Origin: Ruminiclostridium papyrosolvens C7 | Lineage (GTDB): Bacteria > Bacillota > Clostridia > Acetivibrionales > DSM-1351 | Assembly (NCBI RefSeq): GCF_000421965.1 | Contig: NZ_ATAY01000063.1 | Coordinates: forward strand, 186,001 to 250,000 | Direction: 5' to 3' | Length of the DNA stretch: 64,000 nt | Part shown: piece by piece, positions 1 through 8,494 of the stretch | Layout of the letters: each line of letters starts with the position of its first letter | Position numbering within the stretch: the first letter of the stretch is position 1 | Translations under genes and position numbers: made by a program | The notes under the pieces: generated by a model | Databases searched by the model: none | Told to the model about the DNA's origin: nothing | What the model saw: only the letters and a program-made list of their open reading frames with translations

Positions 1-84
1 TTTACCTTCAAATACATGTGCAGATGGGTCTGCTGTATAAATGTGTTCCACTAAAGGCTCTTTTTGTTTTACAATTTTCTCCAT
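1..84 (-). CDS. N-terminus of a glycoside hydrolase family 43 enzyme (runs off the window)
   Basis: Only the first 28 codons are present. They include PLVEHIYTADPSAHVFEGK, which matches the typical start of GH43 beta-xylosidase / alpha-arabinofuranosidase proteins, where the first beta-propeller blade opens with the catalytic-base region ADPSAHVF. No signal peptide is seen, so the enzyme is probably cytoplasmic and acts on imported hemicellulose oligosaccharides. An AAGGAG SD lies just upstream of the ATG at 84. The GH43 family call rests on this short motif; substrate cannot be judged from the fragment. Confidence 0.72.
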   Translation of the reverse strand, partial: MEKIVKQKEPLVEHIYTADPSAHVFEGK

Positions 85-151
85 GCGACTTTCTCCTTAA
101 TTAACATAATAGTTATAATAGAGTTAACAGTTACCATTATATCAATATTTT

Positions 152-169
152 ATTAACAATCAATCATAA
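152..169 (-). repeat. 18-bp direct repeat, copy 1
   Basis: The 18-bp sequence ATTAACAATCAATCATAA occurs here and again at 2800-2817 in the same orientation. Read on the minus strand, this copy lies about 70 bp upstream of the GH43 start codon. Either a shared upstream regulatory element or a recombination scar is possible. Confidence 0.6.
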
Positions 170-257
170 TTTGATAAGCTTCGTTTTTCTTGCCTCCTTT
201 AATTTATATGTCAATTTCAGGATTTTATCTCATATAAGACTTTGCACTAATTTTCTA

Positions 258-2642
258 CTACTCACATATTGGATATTTAGTTGTATCCCAGGTCCTTCCC
301 TCACTCTTAAGGAATGCATCGTTTACATTAAAGTATTTATAGGAAAGAGCAGCATTCTGTTTGGTATATATAGTATCCCATGTACAATCGAGATGATAAT
401 ATTTATCCTCTATTTTTACTATATTCCAAGCGTGCGCTCCGCCTGCCCACCCGTGGGCTACCTTGATACACTCAATCCCTACCCTGTTGAGAAGGATATT
501 CATTGTATCTGCGATGGCATCGCATGCACCCTTCTTATCTATTAGAACACCGTATGCACCTGTATATACTCCCAGAGTATAACTTATATTATTACAAATA
601 TAGTCGTGCAGAGCCTTCTCCTTTTCCAAAGGAGTCATATCAGGTGTTACAACCGAAGCAATGATTTCATCCGCCGTGTTCAAAAACGATGCTATTTCCG
701 CCTTTGTCTGGCTAAATCCCCAAAAATCAATTTTAATGTTGTCATTGAACCTTGTGTAGCTTGAATAGTCTTTTATTGAATTACCGCTCAAATCAAGTTT
801 TGTAAGCTTTGCCAAGTAGGACAAAGGTGAAAAATCTTCTACGGCATTATCGCTTAAATCTACATCTTCCAGATTCGTAAGGCTACTCAGAGAGGTTATA
901 TCCTTGATATTATTGTACCCCAGCCTCAAGGTTGACAAATTTTTTAATACTGAAAGAGAGCTTATGTCTTCAATTTTACATGAATACATATTCAGACTGC
1001 AAAGATTTGTCTTAAAGTCCTTTATACAGCTTATATCCTTTAGTGGATTACGATCAACACCCAGATTGTTTAAATTTGTAAGGTCCTTCAAAGGACTTAA
1101 ATCTGTTATCTGGTTGCTCTCTAGGCTTAGCATGTAAAGCTTTGACAGTTTTTCCAAAGGAACCAGACTTTTAATTTTGTTGTAGTTCAGAAATAAGTAT
1201 TGGAGGTTCGTCAGCTCACTAAGCTGTGATATGTCTTCCAGCTGGTTATCGGTCAAATATAGCATAGTCAGATTTTTTGCGTATTGAATTCCTTCAAGTG
1301 AGGCTATGTCCAGATACTTTGCATTAAGAAATTTGATATTCAGCATATCACTTTTGAGAATATCTCCGGTGGGTTTTGAAATAGCACTCCTAACAGCATT
1401 CTCCAAATTTGGATCAGCAATATAAACCAAATCATCCGTCTGAACAAAAAGTGTTAATTTGACTGTACCTTCATAGCCTTCAACCGTACCTTCGAAATTC
1501 TGTGTACCTCCTATGGTGGTATCAACACCGTCAGTGTTCCATTCAACGGGTAAATCCACCTCAGTTCCGTCATATCTTTTTGCCTTGACCATAACAGGCA
1601 GGTCATAAGGTTCTCCCTGCTTTACGGAAGCTCTGATATCCTCAATGGTATATTGCGGAACTACTGTAACAGTTACATAAGCTTTCTGCAGGAATCCCTT
1701 TACAGTGCCTTCTACCTTATACTCTCCTGCCTTGGTTACATTCAGCGTCCCCGTGTCCCATGTTACATTGTCAAAACCCAGTTTATATGTGCCATTGGAT
1801 AATTGTGCAGCCACAGTTACAGGTAGCTTGACTGAGCTGTATTGAGGGACGGTAACCGGCATTCCGACAAAAGAAACTATCGGAGGATTTACATTCACAG
1901 TCAATGTCATCTCCCTTGAAAAGCCCTCAATCCTGCCTACAAATTTAAAGCTTCCCAGAACACTTAGGTCAATAACTGACGGTGTCCATATTACAGGAAC
2001 CCGCGCGGTACCTCCTCCTACAATGTTTACTTCTACTGTTTCAGGCAACGAATAGTCAATCCCCTGATATGCATCTTCCCCCCATGCATAATATTTAAGT
2101 GAGGCAATCTCTCCCGCTACATTTAATGTCAAAGCCACCGGCAGTGACAGTCCTTCTGCCGATCCGACATATTTATATGTACCCGGATTTGTGGTGTCTG
2201 CTGTTTGAGAGTCCCAGGCAACTTCAACCTCGTAACCTGTACTGTCTGCCGGAAAATAAGGAAGTATCTGCGGCAACACATACGCTTGTCGCAGAACCGT
2301 ATAAACTACAGGGTTGACTATCAGATTCCAATTAATTTTCTCGGAATAACCTGCAATACTACCAACAAGCTGGTATATTCCCTCATTATGAGTGTTTATT
2401 TTTACTGACTGCCATGTTACCGCAACATCAGCCCTGCTTCCATCTGCCAATGTGGCAGGTATTGTTTGAGGAAGTGAATAAGAATCACCCTCATTAATGC
2501 AAATGGTACCGTTTGGATTTTCTACGCTTAGTACCTCGTTCCCATTTGCATTCGCAATGAAAGGATTGTACAATGAGGACATTGTTATAAGCAATGCCAG
2601 AACCATAGTAAGAAAAACTCTTAACTTGCTGTAACTATTCAT
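258..2642 (-). CDS. Secreted Ig-like / leucine-rich-repeat / transglutaminase-like protein
   Basis: A 794-residue exported protein. It has an N-terminal signal peptide (about residues 1-32), then five or six bacterial Ig-like repeats resembling the Big_4 type (about 35-400, recurring pattern V.W...VDT...G.Y...G.VEGY). A block of LRR units follows (about 430-640, LxxLxxLxLxxNxIxDIxxL). The C-terminus is a transglutaminase/protease-like domain with a complete candidate Cys-His-Asp triad: C707 in KGACDA, H737 in GGAHAW, D752 in YHLDCTWD. A GGAGGTAACTA SD precedes the ATG. The architecture suggests a cell-surface protein that binds through Ig/LRR modules and may cross-link or cleave peptides. Substrate is unknown. 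It lies downstream of, and on the same strand as, the beta-helix lipoprotein gene, 196 bp away. Confidence 0.88.
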   Translation of the reverse strand: MNSYSKLRVFLTMVLALLITMSSLYNPFIANANGNEVLSVENPNGTICINEGDSYSLPQTIPATLADGSRADVAVTWQSVKINTHNEGIYQLVGSIAGYSEKINWNLIVNPVVYTVLRQAYVLPQILPYFPADSTGYEVEVAWDSQTADTTNPGTYKYVGSAEGLSLPVALTLNVAGEIASLKYYAWGEDAYQGIDYSLPETVEVNIVGGGTARVPVIWTPSVIDLSVLGSFKFVGRIEGFSREMTLTVNVNPPIVSFVGMPVTVPQYSSVKLPVTVAAQLSNGTYKLGFDNVTWDTGTLNVTKAGEYKVEGTVKGFLQKAYVTVTVVPQYTIEDIRASVKQGEPYDLPVMVKAKRYDGTEVDLPVEWNTDGVDTTIGGTQNFEGTVEGYEGTVKLTLFVQTDDLVYIADPNLENAVRSAISKPTGDILKSDMLNIKFLNAKYLDIASLEGIQYAKNLTMLYLTDNQLEDISQLSELTNLQYLFLNYNKIKSLVPLEKLSKLYMLSLESNQITDLSPLKDLTNLNNLGVDRNPLKDISCIKDFKTNLCSLNMYSCKIEDISSLSVLKNLSTLRLGYNNIKDITSLSSLTNLEDVDLSDNAVEDFSPLSYLAKLTKLDLSGNSIKDYSSYTRFNDNIKIDFWGFSQTKAEIASFLNTADEIIASVVTPDMTPLEKEKALHDYICNNISYTLGVYTGAYGVLIDKKGACDAIADTMNILLNRVGIECIKVAHGWAGGAHAWNIVKIEDKYYHLDCTWDTIYTKQNAALSYKYFNVNDAFLKSEGRTWDTTKYPICE

Positions 2643-2799
2643 TAGTTACCTCCTATTTAATTTTTGGAACTACATGTAATATTTTACAATAAAATCAATC
2701 AAATTGTAAATTATATACAATATGCATTTCCAAAATACCGGAAATTACTAATAGTTTATACCCCATTAATTTTTAGCTCATACAGACTTCCCATACCTG

Positions 2800-2817
2800 A
2801 TTAACAATCAATCATAA
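2800..2817 (-). repeat. 18-bp direct repeat, copy 2
   Basis: Identical to 152-169. On the minus strand it sits about 160 bp upstream of the Ig/LRR/transglutaminase gene and about 20 bp past the end of the beta-helix lipoprotein gene, so the two copies bracket the 2.4-kb gene. Confidence 0.6.
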
Positions 2818-2838
2818 AATACTTTTTATTAGTATTTT

Positions 2839-4848
2839 CTACTTACTTGAAGAATTTTGTTGCTTATCCGGTCCCTTGAAACCTCCATCATGTCCGAAAC
2901 CTCTTCCGCCTCCCGGGCCAAAGCTTTTTTGAGTTGTTACTCCGTTTTCATCCAACCAAGTAACTGAGCCGGTTGCTTTAAAGTCTATGAGCTTTGTCCC
3001 TGCCTTGTACACTCCCCCTGTTAATGAGCCTCCTGTGTACAATGAATAAGAGGAATCTTTCTTCAACAAAGGTGAAGATATAACCACCGATTGGTATTCC
3101 TTTTCAGGAGCATATGTTGCAACTGTATTTCCCTTGCTGTCTTGGAGGTGAACTATGGTTCCTGCTTCCTGTAGGTTTGGAAAATTCATATTGATTGAGT
3201 ACTGGGTGGATTCCTCTGAAGGGGCCTGAGCCATTCCTGAACTGCCTGCTGCAATAAGTAATCCGCCGCTTATTTTAAATGTACCGTTATAGTCGATGGC
3301 ACCATTATTATTGGATGTAGGACCACTTACAAATACTTTACCGTTTGTCATGACTACTGAGCCGTTGGAATCCAGTCCGTCCCCTGATGCATTAACGGAT
3401 ATGTTTCCTCCGTTTATATATAACATGCTGTTTGCAGATACAGCATCCGGTCCCTGCCCGGGCTGTCCGGGTCCCCCTGCTTGTCCGGGTTCTCCTGGTA
3501 CTCCGGCTTCTTCTGGCTGTCCGCCCCCTCCGGGTCCCCCTGTTCCTGCCGAGCCGTCGTTTCCTCCATTAATATTTATACCGTCATCGTCTGATGTAAT
3601 GTTTATCTCTCCGTCTGCAATAGTTAAAACCATACTTTCTATTCCTTCATAGCTTTTTGTGATATTGATTTTACCGTTTTTGATATCTATATTTGAATCC
3701 GCGTGTATTCCGTCGTCGCCGGATGCTATTGTAATGTCCCCGTCGGACACAGTGGCAGAGTTGCTGCTGTGTATGGCATCATCAGAAGTATCTAGCTTGA
3801 ACGTTCCCCCCGCTATGTCAATATAGGACTCTGCCTTGAGACCTTTGGCACTTGGAGTTTCTGTTTCAGTGCTTTCTGTCTCTGTGTTGTTTTCCCATCT
3901 TCCCGGAGCCTTCCTGTCGTCACCTGATTTTTTAGTGCCGTTTGCACTGCCGCCACCGCTTAATATGTTTATGTTTCCGTTTGTGATGAGCATGGATGTT
4001 TCTGCCTGAATTCCATCGGTTTGCGTTGTCAGATTGAAAGTTCCTCCCTGAATAACAATGAAACCTTTTTTCTCATCGGTATCGTTTGTAGACTTTATTC
4101 CGTCTCCTCCGGCTTTAACGGTAATGCTTCCGTCTTTTACCAGAACCATATCTTTACCTACTATTGCGTCATCCTTTGAGTTAATGCTAATACTTCCCCC
4201 AATTATTTTTAAATCATCTTTACTTGAAATACCATCATTATAGTTTGCATTTACCGTTAATTTTCCTGTTCCGTTAATTGTAAGGTTGGATTTGCTGAAT
4301 ACTGCCGAATCGGGTTCTTTATTTGCGGTATCATCCAAAGTATAATTTTTACCGTCATTTAGTGTATTGTCAGTCCCTTCTTCCAGAGAAAGCACTGCCT
4401 TGTCTGCGTTTTTTATATAAACAGGGGCACTATTGCTGCTGTTTATTTCCGCACCGTTCAGAACCAGTCTTACAGTCCCCTTATCCTTAGAATCAACAAT
4501 AATCTGACCATCATTCATTTTGCCGCTTATAACATACGTTCCCGCAGTCGCAATTGTCACCTTGTTTTCTTGTACTTCTGCTCCCGGACCTGTAAGAGTT
4601 GCTGTTGCTCCATTTAGCTTAACATAAGTCGGGTTCTGATTTTTCCATAGGGTATAATTATCATCGGTGTCATAAGTAATCATGTCATTTGTAACCTTTA
4701 TTACTTTACTGCTTTTTATACTACCTGAACTGTCGGCAGCAGGCTGTGTTTCATTGGCAGACTGTATTGCAGAATTACTGCAGGATGCCAATAAAAACAG
4801 GCTTAATGATATGCTCAGTAGTTTACAACCCCTGAATTTTCTCTTCAT
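2839..4848 (-). CDS. Cthe_2159-like carbohydrate-binding beta-helix lipoprotein
   Basis: 669 residues with a lipobox (LLASCS), so it is predicted to be a membrane-anchored lipoprotein. The body is made of repeated short beta-strand rungs with many DDGI, DGIS and GDGI turns (for example SGDDGIHADS, NASGDGLDSN), as expected of the DUF4353 / Cthe_2159 family. The C. thermocellum founder is reported to be a beta-helix that binds cellulose and acidic sugars and resembles polysaccharide lyase family 9. An insertion at about residues 425-470 is collagen-like, with G-G-P and P-G-Q triplets, and a Gly/Phe-rich tail ends the protein. It is the third gene after the VTC-domain and DUF4956 genes, 27 bp from the latter, so it is very probably in their operon. 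Binding or lyase activity here is inferred, not shown. Confidence 0.85.
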   Translation of the reverse strand: MKRKFRGCKLLSISLSLFLLASCSNSAIQSANETQPAADSSGSIKSSKVIKVTNDMITYDTDDNYTLWKNQNPTYVKLNGATATLTGPGAEVQENKVTIATAGTYVISGKMNDGQIIVDSKDKGTVRLVLNGAEINSSNSAPVYIKNADKAVLSLEEGTDNTLNDGKNYTLDDTANKEPDSAVFSKSNLTINGTGKLTVNANYNDGISSKDDLKIIGGSISINSKDDAIVGKDMVLVKDGSITVKAGGDGIKSTNDTDEKKGFIVIQGGTFNLTTQTDGIQAETSMLITNGNINILSGGGSANGTKKSGDDRKAPGRWENNTETESTETETPSAKGLKAESYIDIAGGTFKLDTSDDAIHSSNSATVSDGDITIASGDDGIHADSNIDIKNGKINITKSYEGIESMVLTIADGEINITSDDDGININGGNDGSAGTGGPGGGGQPEEAGVPGEPGQAGGPGQPGQGPDAVSANSMLYINGGNISVNASGDGLDSNGSVVMTNGKVFVSGPTSNNNGAIDYNGTFKISGGLLIAAGSSGMAQAPSEESTQYSINMNFPNLQEAGTIVHLQDSKGNTVATYAPEKEYQSVVISSPLLKKDSSYSLYTGGSLTGGVYKAGTKLIDFKATGSVTWLDENGVTTQKSFGPGGGRGFGHDGGFKGPDKQQNSSSK

Positions 4849-4875
4849 TTAGACCATCTCCTTTGTTTTGTCATC

Positions 4876-5568
4876 TTAATATAACGATTGTGGAGTATCC
4901 GCACACATAGATAATGTAATATTCATATTTCCATTTCTGCACCGTAGCGCGTCCAGAAATTCCTTCTGGCTTTTTCCATTTTCCATAGTCACTGTATATA
5001 CCAGTTCATAGAGACTTCCCATATCTGTTGTTTTTACCTTTTTAAGTTCAAAATCTGTAGTATATTCCTTAAATATATCATCAAATGCTCCCTCATAATC
5101 TAAGTCTTCAGGTATGGTTATTTTAAGCATCTTTTGTGATGTTTTTCTTATTCCGAATTTAAACACGCTCAGCAAGAGCATCAACAAGCATAAAATAACA
5201 GTAAATGTTACTGCATACCCATAGTATCCCGCGCCACAGGCAAGTCCGGCAGCCATTGTAAAAAGTACATAGGCTATATCCTTTGGGTCCCCCGGAGCAC
5301 TTCTGAATTTTATGATTGAAAATGCACCTGCAAGACTGAAGGCTCTTGCAATGTTACTGCCTATAAGAAGTATGATAATTGCAATTACGGTGGGAGTCAT
5401 TATCAGTGTTAGTGAAAAGTTTTGTGAATATCCGAATTTACTGCTGGTTTTCATGTAGGTTATACTTATAATTCCACCTAATACAAAAGATACCAGTATT
5501 GTTAAAAAGCAATTTGTTATTGATATTGTAGTGCCGGTTGACGTTGTATTGAAAAATGATTCAAACAT
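4876..5568 (-). CDS. DUF4956 family membrane protein
   Basis: 230 residues. Four or so hydrophobic segments fill residues 15-140 (for example FLTILVSFVLGGIISITYM and TVIAIIILLIGSNIARAFS), followed by a soluble C-terminal domain of about 90 residues that looks ferredoxin-like. The conserved SLAGAFSIIKFRSAPGDPKDIAY segment is characteristic of DUF4956. The start codon lies inside the 3' end of the VTC-domain gene (52-bp overlap) with an AGAGG SD, so the two proteins are translationally coupled. DUF4956 is commonly found beside VTC-domain genes; its molecular function is not known. Confidence 0.85.
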   Translation of the reverse strand: MFESFFNTTSTGTTISITNCFLTILVSFVLGGIISITYMKTSSKFGYSQNFSLTLIMTPTVIAIIILLIGSNIARAFSLAGAFSIIKFRSAPGDPKDIAYVLFTMAAGLACGAGYYGYAVTFTVILCLLMLLLSVFKFGIRKTSQKMLKITIPEDLDYEGAFDDIFKEYTTDFELKKVKTTDMGSLYELVYTVTMENGKSQKEFLDALRCRNGNMNITLSMCADTPQSLY

Positions 5569-6305
5569 TTAACGACCTCTCCCTTCTTTTCTTCTTTACT
5601 ATTTAAATATTTCTGATACTCTTTTCCATATTTCGAAAAACTTGTTTTGTATATGTTGTTTTCGGACAGTAGCTTAGACAACCATAATGGTACACTCTTT
5701 TCCGCCTTAACTTCCATTAACCATTTTCCATTTTCAAGCAACTGTGTCCCATAATCACCACTTTCTAATTTGAGTTCTTCTCTCCTTGTTCTGATATTAG
5801 TATCAAAGGTTATTCTTAAATCTCTGGACTCCTTACTGAATAAGGCTTTTCTGTCATATGCAAGATAAAGCTTAGGCTCAAGCTCATAAAATTTCAGCAT
5901 GTAATCAATTTCATTCAACACCTGTCTGTTCATATATTCCTTGTACTCCGGCTTAATTCCCGTTTCAACAAAAGAATATGCTTCATTTAGCTTTAAGGTT
6001 GTCCTTCTTTTGTTTACCACTCCGCAGAATTTTTTCTTTATTTCCAAATAAACCTTTGAGTCCTCTTTGGGGACTCCATATGCCCTTAACCGAAGCTTCT
6101 CCTTATATTTAGGCTTTGATAGAGACTTTCTGATTAATACATTATCCTTTGTGTCATAGTAGATATTGCAGATAGTATATAATTCATGTTTCTTGTTATA
6201 TTCGTCCAGTTCCATATAACGCAGAAGCTCGGTTTGGATTATTTTATAAACTGATTCATCAATAAGAAACTTACTTTCATACCTGTTAAAAACCTCAACA
6301 GCCAT
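5517..6305 (-). CDS. VTC-domain (polyphosphate polymerase-like) protein
   Basis: 262 residues spanning a VTC domain (PF09359) of the CYTH/triphosphate tunnel superfamily. Visible hallmarks are FNRYESKFLID at the start, a basic KYKEKLRLRAYG strand, YLEIKKKFCGVVNKRR, ITFDTNIRTRREEL and a late WLMEVKAEKSVPLWL segment, supplying the alternating Lys/Arg and Glu residues of the tunnel. In yeast, VTC4 makes polyphosphate from ATP; bacterial homologues are mostly uncharacterised. No SPX domain and no membrane segment are present, so membrane attachment would have to come from the overlapping DUF4956 partner. It is the first gene of the operon, expressed away from the two-component system at 6485. Confidence 0.85.
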   Translation of the reverse strand: MAVEVFNRYESKFLIDESVYKIIQTELLRYMELDEYNKKHELYTICNIYYDTKDNVLIRKSLSKPKYKEKLRLRAYGVPKEDSKVYLEIKKKFCGVVNKRRTTLKLNEAYSFVETGIKPEYKEYMNRQVLNEIDYMLKFYELEPKLYLAYDRKALFSKESRDLRITFDTNIRTRREELKLESGDYGTQLLENGKWLMEVKAEKSVPLWLSKLLSENNIYKTSFSKYGKEYQKYLNSKEEKKGEVVKCLNHFSIQRQPALQYQ

Positions 6306-6348
6306 TCCTTATCCCCTTTCTTTTTTCTACTTTCCTTCCATGGCTCTT

Positions 6349-6381
6349 ATTTTATTGTTCAAAACTTAAACAAACCTTAAA
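6349..6381 (-). promoter_or_regulatory. Candidate response-regulator box and -10 for the VTC operon
   Basis: On the minus strand positions 6381-6360 read TTTAAGGTTTG followed by TTTAAGTTTTG, an 11-bp-period direct repeat, followed 5 bp later by TAAAAT (6354-6349) as a -10. No good -35 is present, as expected of a promoter activated by an OmpR-family regulator bound just upstream of the -10. Confidence 0.6.
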
Positions 6382-6409
6382 TTATTTAAAAGTTTTTGCT
6401 CTTTTTTGA

Positions 6410-6443
6410 TTTAAGATTGATTTAAGGTTGCCCATGCTATAAT
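6410..6443 (+). promoter_or_regulatory. Candidate response-regulator box and -10 for the two-component genes
   Basis: TTTAAGATTGA (6410-6420) and TTTAAGGTTGC (6421-6431) form an 11-bp direct repeat ending 6 bp before TATAAT (6438-6443). This is the mirror image of the box facing the VTC operon and suggests autoregulation. Confidence 0.62.
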
Positions 6444-6484
6444 ACTAATGTAAGAAATTTTCCGGGTTGGGGAGCTGAATTAAT

Positions 6485-7168
6485 ATGAGAATTTTAATCG
6501 TAGAAGACGAAATCCACCTTGCAGAAGCTTTATCGCAAATATTAAGAAAAAACAATTACACTGTTGACATTGCCTATGATGGCACCACCGGCTTGGATAA
6601 TGCTTTAAGCGGTATATATGATTTAATTTTACTGGATATAATGCTGCCAAACATGGATGGTATTAGTGTATTGAAACACATAAGGTCGGAAAATATATTA
6701 ACACCTGTAATACTCCTGACCGCCAAAGGCGAAATAGCCGATAAGGTTAAAGGTCTGGACAGCGGCGCAGATGATTATCTTCCAAAGCCCTTTGCTACTG
6801 AGGAATTACTGGCAAGGATTAGAGCCGCCTCCAGAAGAATGGGTGAAATCGTATCTGACACCACTATGAAATATGGTGATATTGAGCTGAATACTGCCAC
6901 TCTTAAATTAACCTGCGGAAGTAAAGAAATTAAACTGATACTGAAGGAAAGCCAGCTGTTGGAGCTTTTGATTATGAGAAAAACCTCTGTTACTTCCAAG
7001 GAAATAGTTATCGAGAAGCTTTGGGGCTTTGACTCTGATGCAGAACATAATAATGTTGAAGTTTATATATCATTTTTAAGAAAAAAGCTTGCTTTTTTGA
7101 ATTCTTCCGTAGTTATAAATACTGTCAGAGGCGTTGGCTATACTTTGGAGGCGAGGAATAATGTTTAA
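6485..7168 (+). CDS. OmpR/PhoB-family response regulator
   Basis: 227 residues. The receiver domain has the acidic pair VEDE (residues 6-9), phosphoacceptor D51 in LILLDIMLP, the conserved Thr of LLTAKG and the Lys of YLPKPF. A winged-helix DNA-binding domain covers about 130-225 (NNVEVYISFLRKKL, INTVRGVGYTLE). The gene overlaps the downstream kinase start by 8 bp. The divergent operators make the VTC/DUF4956/beta-helix operon and its own promoter the likely targets. Confidence 0.93.
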   Translation: MRILIVEDEIHLAEALSQILRKNNYTVDIAYDGTTGLDNALSGIYDLILLDIMLPNMDGISVLKHIRSENILTPVILLTAKGEIADKVKGLDSGADDYLPKPFATEELLARIRAASRRMGEIVSDTTMKYGDIELNTATLKLTCGSKEIKLILKESQLLELLIMRKTSVTSKEIVIEKLWGFDSDAEHNNVEVYISFLRKKLAFLNSSVVINTVRGVGYTLEARNNV

Positions 7169-8429
7169 AAAACTTAGAAATAGATTTTTAATTTCAAATC
7201 TTGTAATTATATCGGTTATGCTGATTATTTCCTTTGCCGCTATATATTTTATAACCTACAATAATGTCAGTTCAGAGATTAATATGGAGATTCACCGAAT
7301 GGAAGATTCATATTTTAAGCGTAATGATAATATGGGCCAACATCCTCCTGACTTTGGAAGTCAGAAGCCCCCCAAACGAGATGCTGTTGCGCCTTCCCAT
7401 GAACGCACAATTTCCTTTATGATAGAAACAGACCTTCAGTGGAATATAACTGACAAAACATCTTCTTTTGACATAGATGATGAGCTATATGAAAGTGCTA
7501 AGGAAAAAGCAATTTCAAAAAATAATAAAACCGGGAACTTTAATCTTGAAAATGAACACTGGACTTTTTCCATAACTCCTATAATGAACGGATATCGTCT
7601 GGTTTTTCTGGATACAACCTCCCAATATGGAATTCTGAAAACTTTGATTTATACTTTTTTGTTTGTAGCGCTGATTATGTTTATTATAATCTATTTTATA
7701 AGCAGGTTTTTTGCAAACAGGTCTATAAAACCTGTTCAAGAAGCCTTTGAAAGGCAGAAGCAGTTCGTTGCAGATGCTTCTCACGAACTGAAAACGCCTC
7801 TTGCTGTTATTAATACAAATGTGGATGTTCTTTTGTCCAACAATCAGGATACTATCGACAGCCAATCCAAGTGGCTGAATTATATAAAATCCGAATCCGA
7901 AAGAATGGCGAAACTGACAAATGATCTTTTATATCTTACACAAATGGATAATTCCGATAATAAAATGATTTATTCCAATTTCAACATGAGTGAGGCCGTA
8001 GAAAACATTATCCTTACAATGGAGGCTGTTATATTTGAGCACAATCTTTCACTCAACTATGAATTGGAGCCTGCACTGTTTACCTATGGCAATGATGAGC
8101 AGGTCCGACAGGTAGTAATGATTCTCCTGGATAATGCAATAAAATATACAAATAAGAATGGTACCATATCAATAGCACTTAACAAACAGAATACCGACAT
8201 AATTCTGTCAATTACCAACACCGGGGAAGGAATTGCACCGGAACATCTGAAAAAGATATTTGACAGGTTTTATCGTACGGATAAATCCCGTTCAAGGCAG
8301 CTTGGGGGCTATGGTCTGGGCTTATCTATAGCCAAAGCAATTATTGACCAACATTGCGGCAAAATCTATGCAGAAAGCATAGTAAATGAAAAAACAACTT
8401 TTTTTGTGAGGCTTCCAATGAGTTTATAG
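7161..8429 (+). CDS. Sensor histidine kinase (HisKA/HATPase_c)
   Basis: 422 residues from the ATG at 7161; this start has a GGAG/GCGAGG SD and overlaps the regulator stop. There are two membrane segments (about residues 10-35 and 160-185) bracketing an extracytoplasmic loop of about 125 residues with a Pro-rich stretch. The cytoplasmic part has H208 in ASHELKTP and a complete ATPase domain: N box DNAIKYT, G1 TGEGI, F box FDRFYR, G2 GGYGLGLSIAK. No clear HAMP domain separates TM2 from the kinase core. It is the partner of the regulator just upstream. The ligand is unknown but must be sensed at or outside the membrane. Confidence 0.93.
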   Translation: MFKKLRNRFLISNLVIISVMLIISFAAIYFITYNNVSSEINMEIHRMEDSYFKRNDNMGQHPPDFGSQKPPKRDAVAPSHERTISFMIETDLQWNITDKTSSFDIDDELYESAKEKAISKNNKTGNFNLENEHWTFSITPIMNGYRLVFLDTTSQYGILKTLIYTFLFVALIMFIIIYFISRFFANRSIKPVQEAFERQKQFVADASHELKTPLAVINTNVDVLLSNNQDTIDSQSKWLNYIKSESERMAKLTNDLLYLTQMDNSDNKMIYSNFNMSEAVENIILTMEAVIFEHNLSLNYELEPALFTYGNDEQVRQVVMILLDNAIKYTNKNGTISIALNKQNTDIILSITNTGEGIAPEHLKKIFDRFYRTDKSRSRQLGGYGLGLSIAKAIIDQHCGKIYAESIVNEKTTFFVRLPMSL

Positions 8430-8494
8430 AATGACCCGAATATTTGACCGCAAATTATTTTTAAGATAGTATACTTGTACGGAGGTGTTCATTT

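Noticed and set aside
3296..3652. Plus-strand open frame of 118 codons with a Pro-rich sequence
   Set aside because: It is the antisense of the collagen-like insertion in the lipoprotein gene and has no SD.
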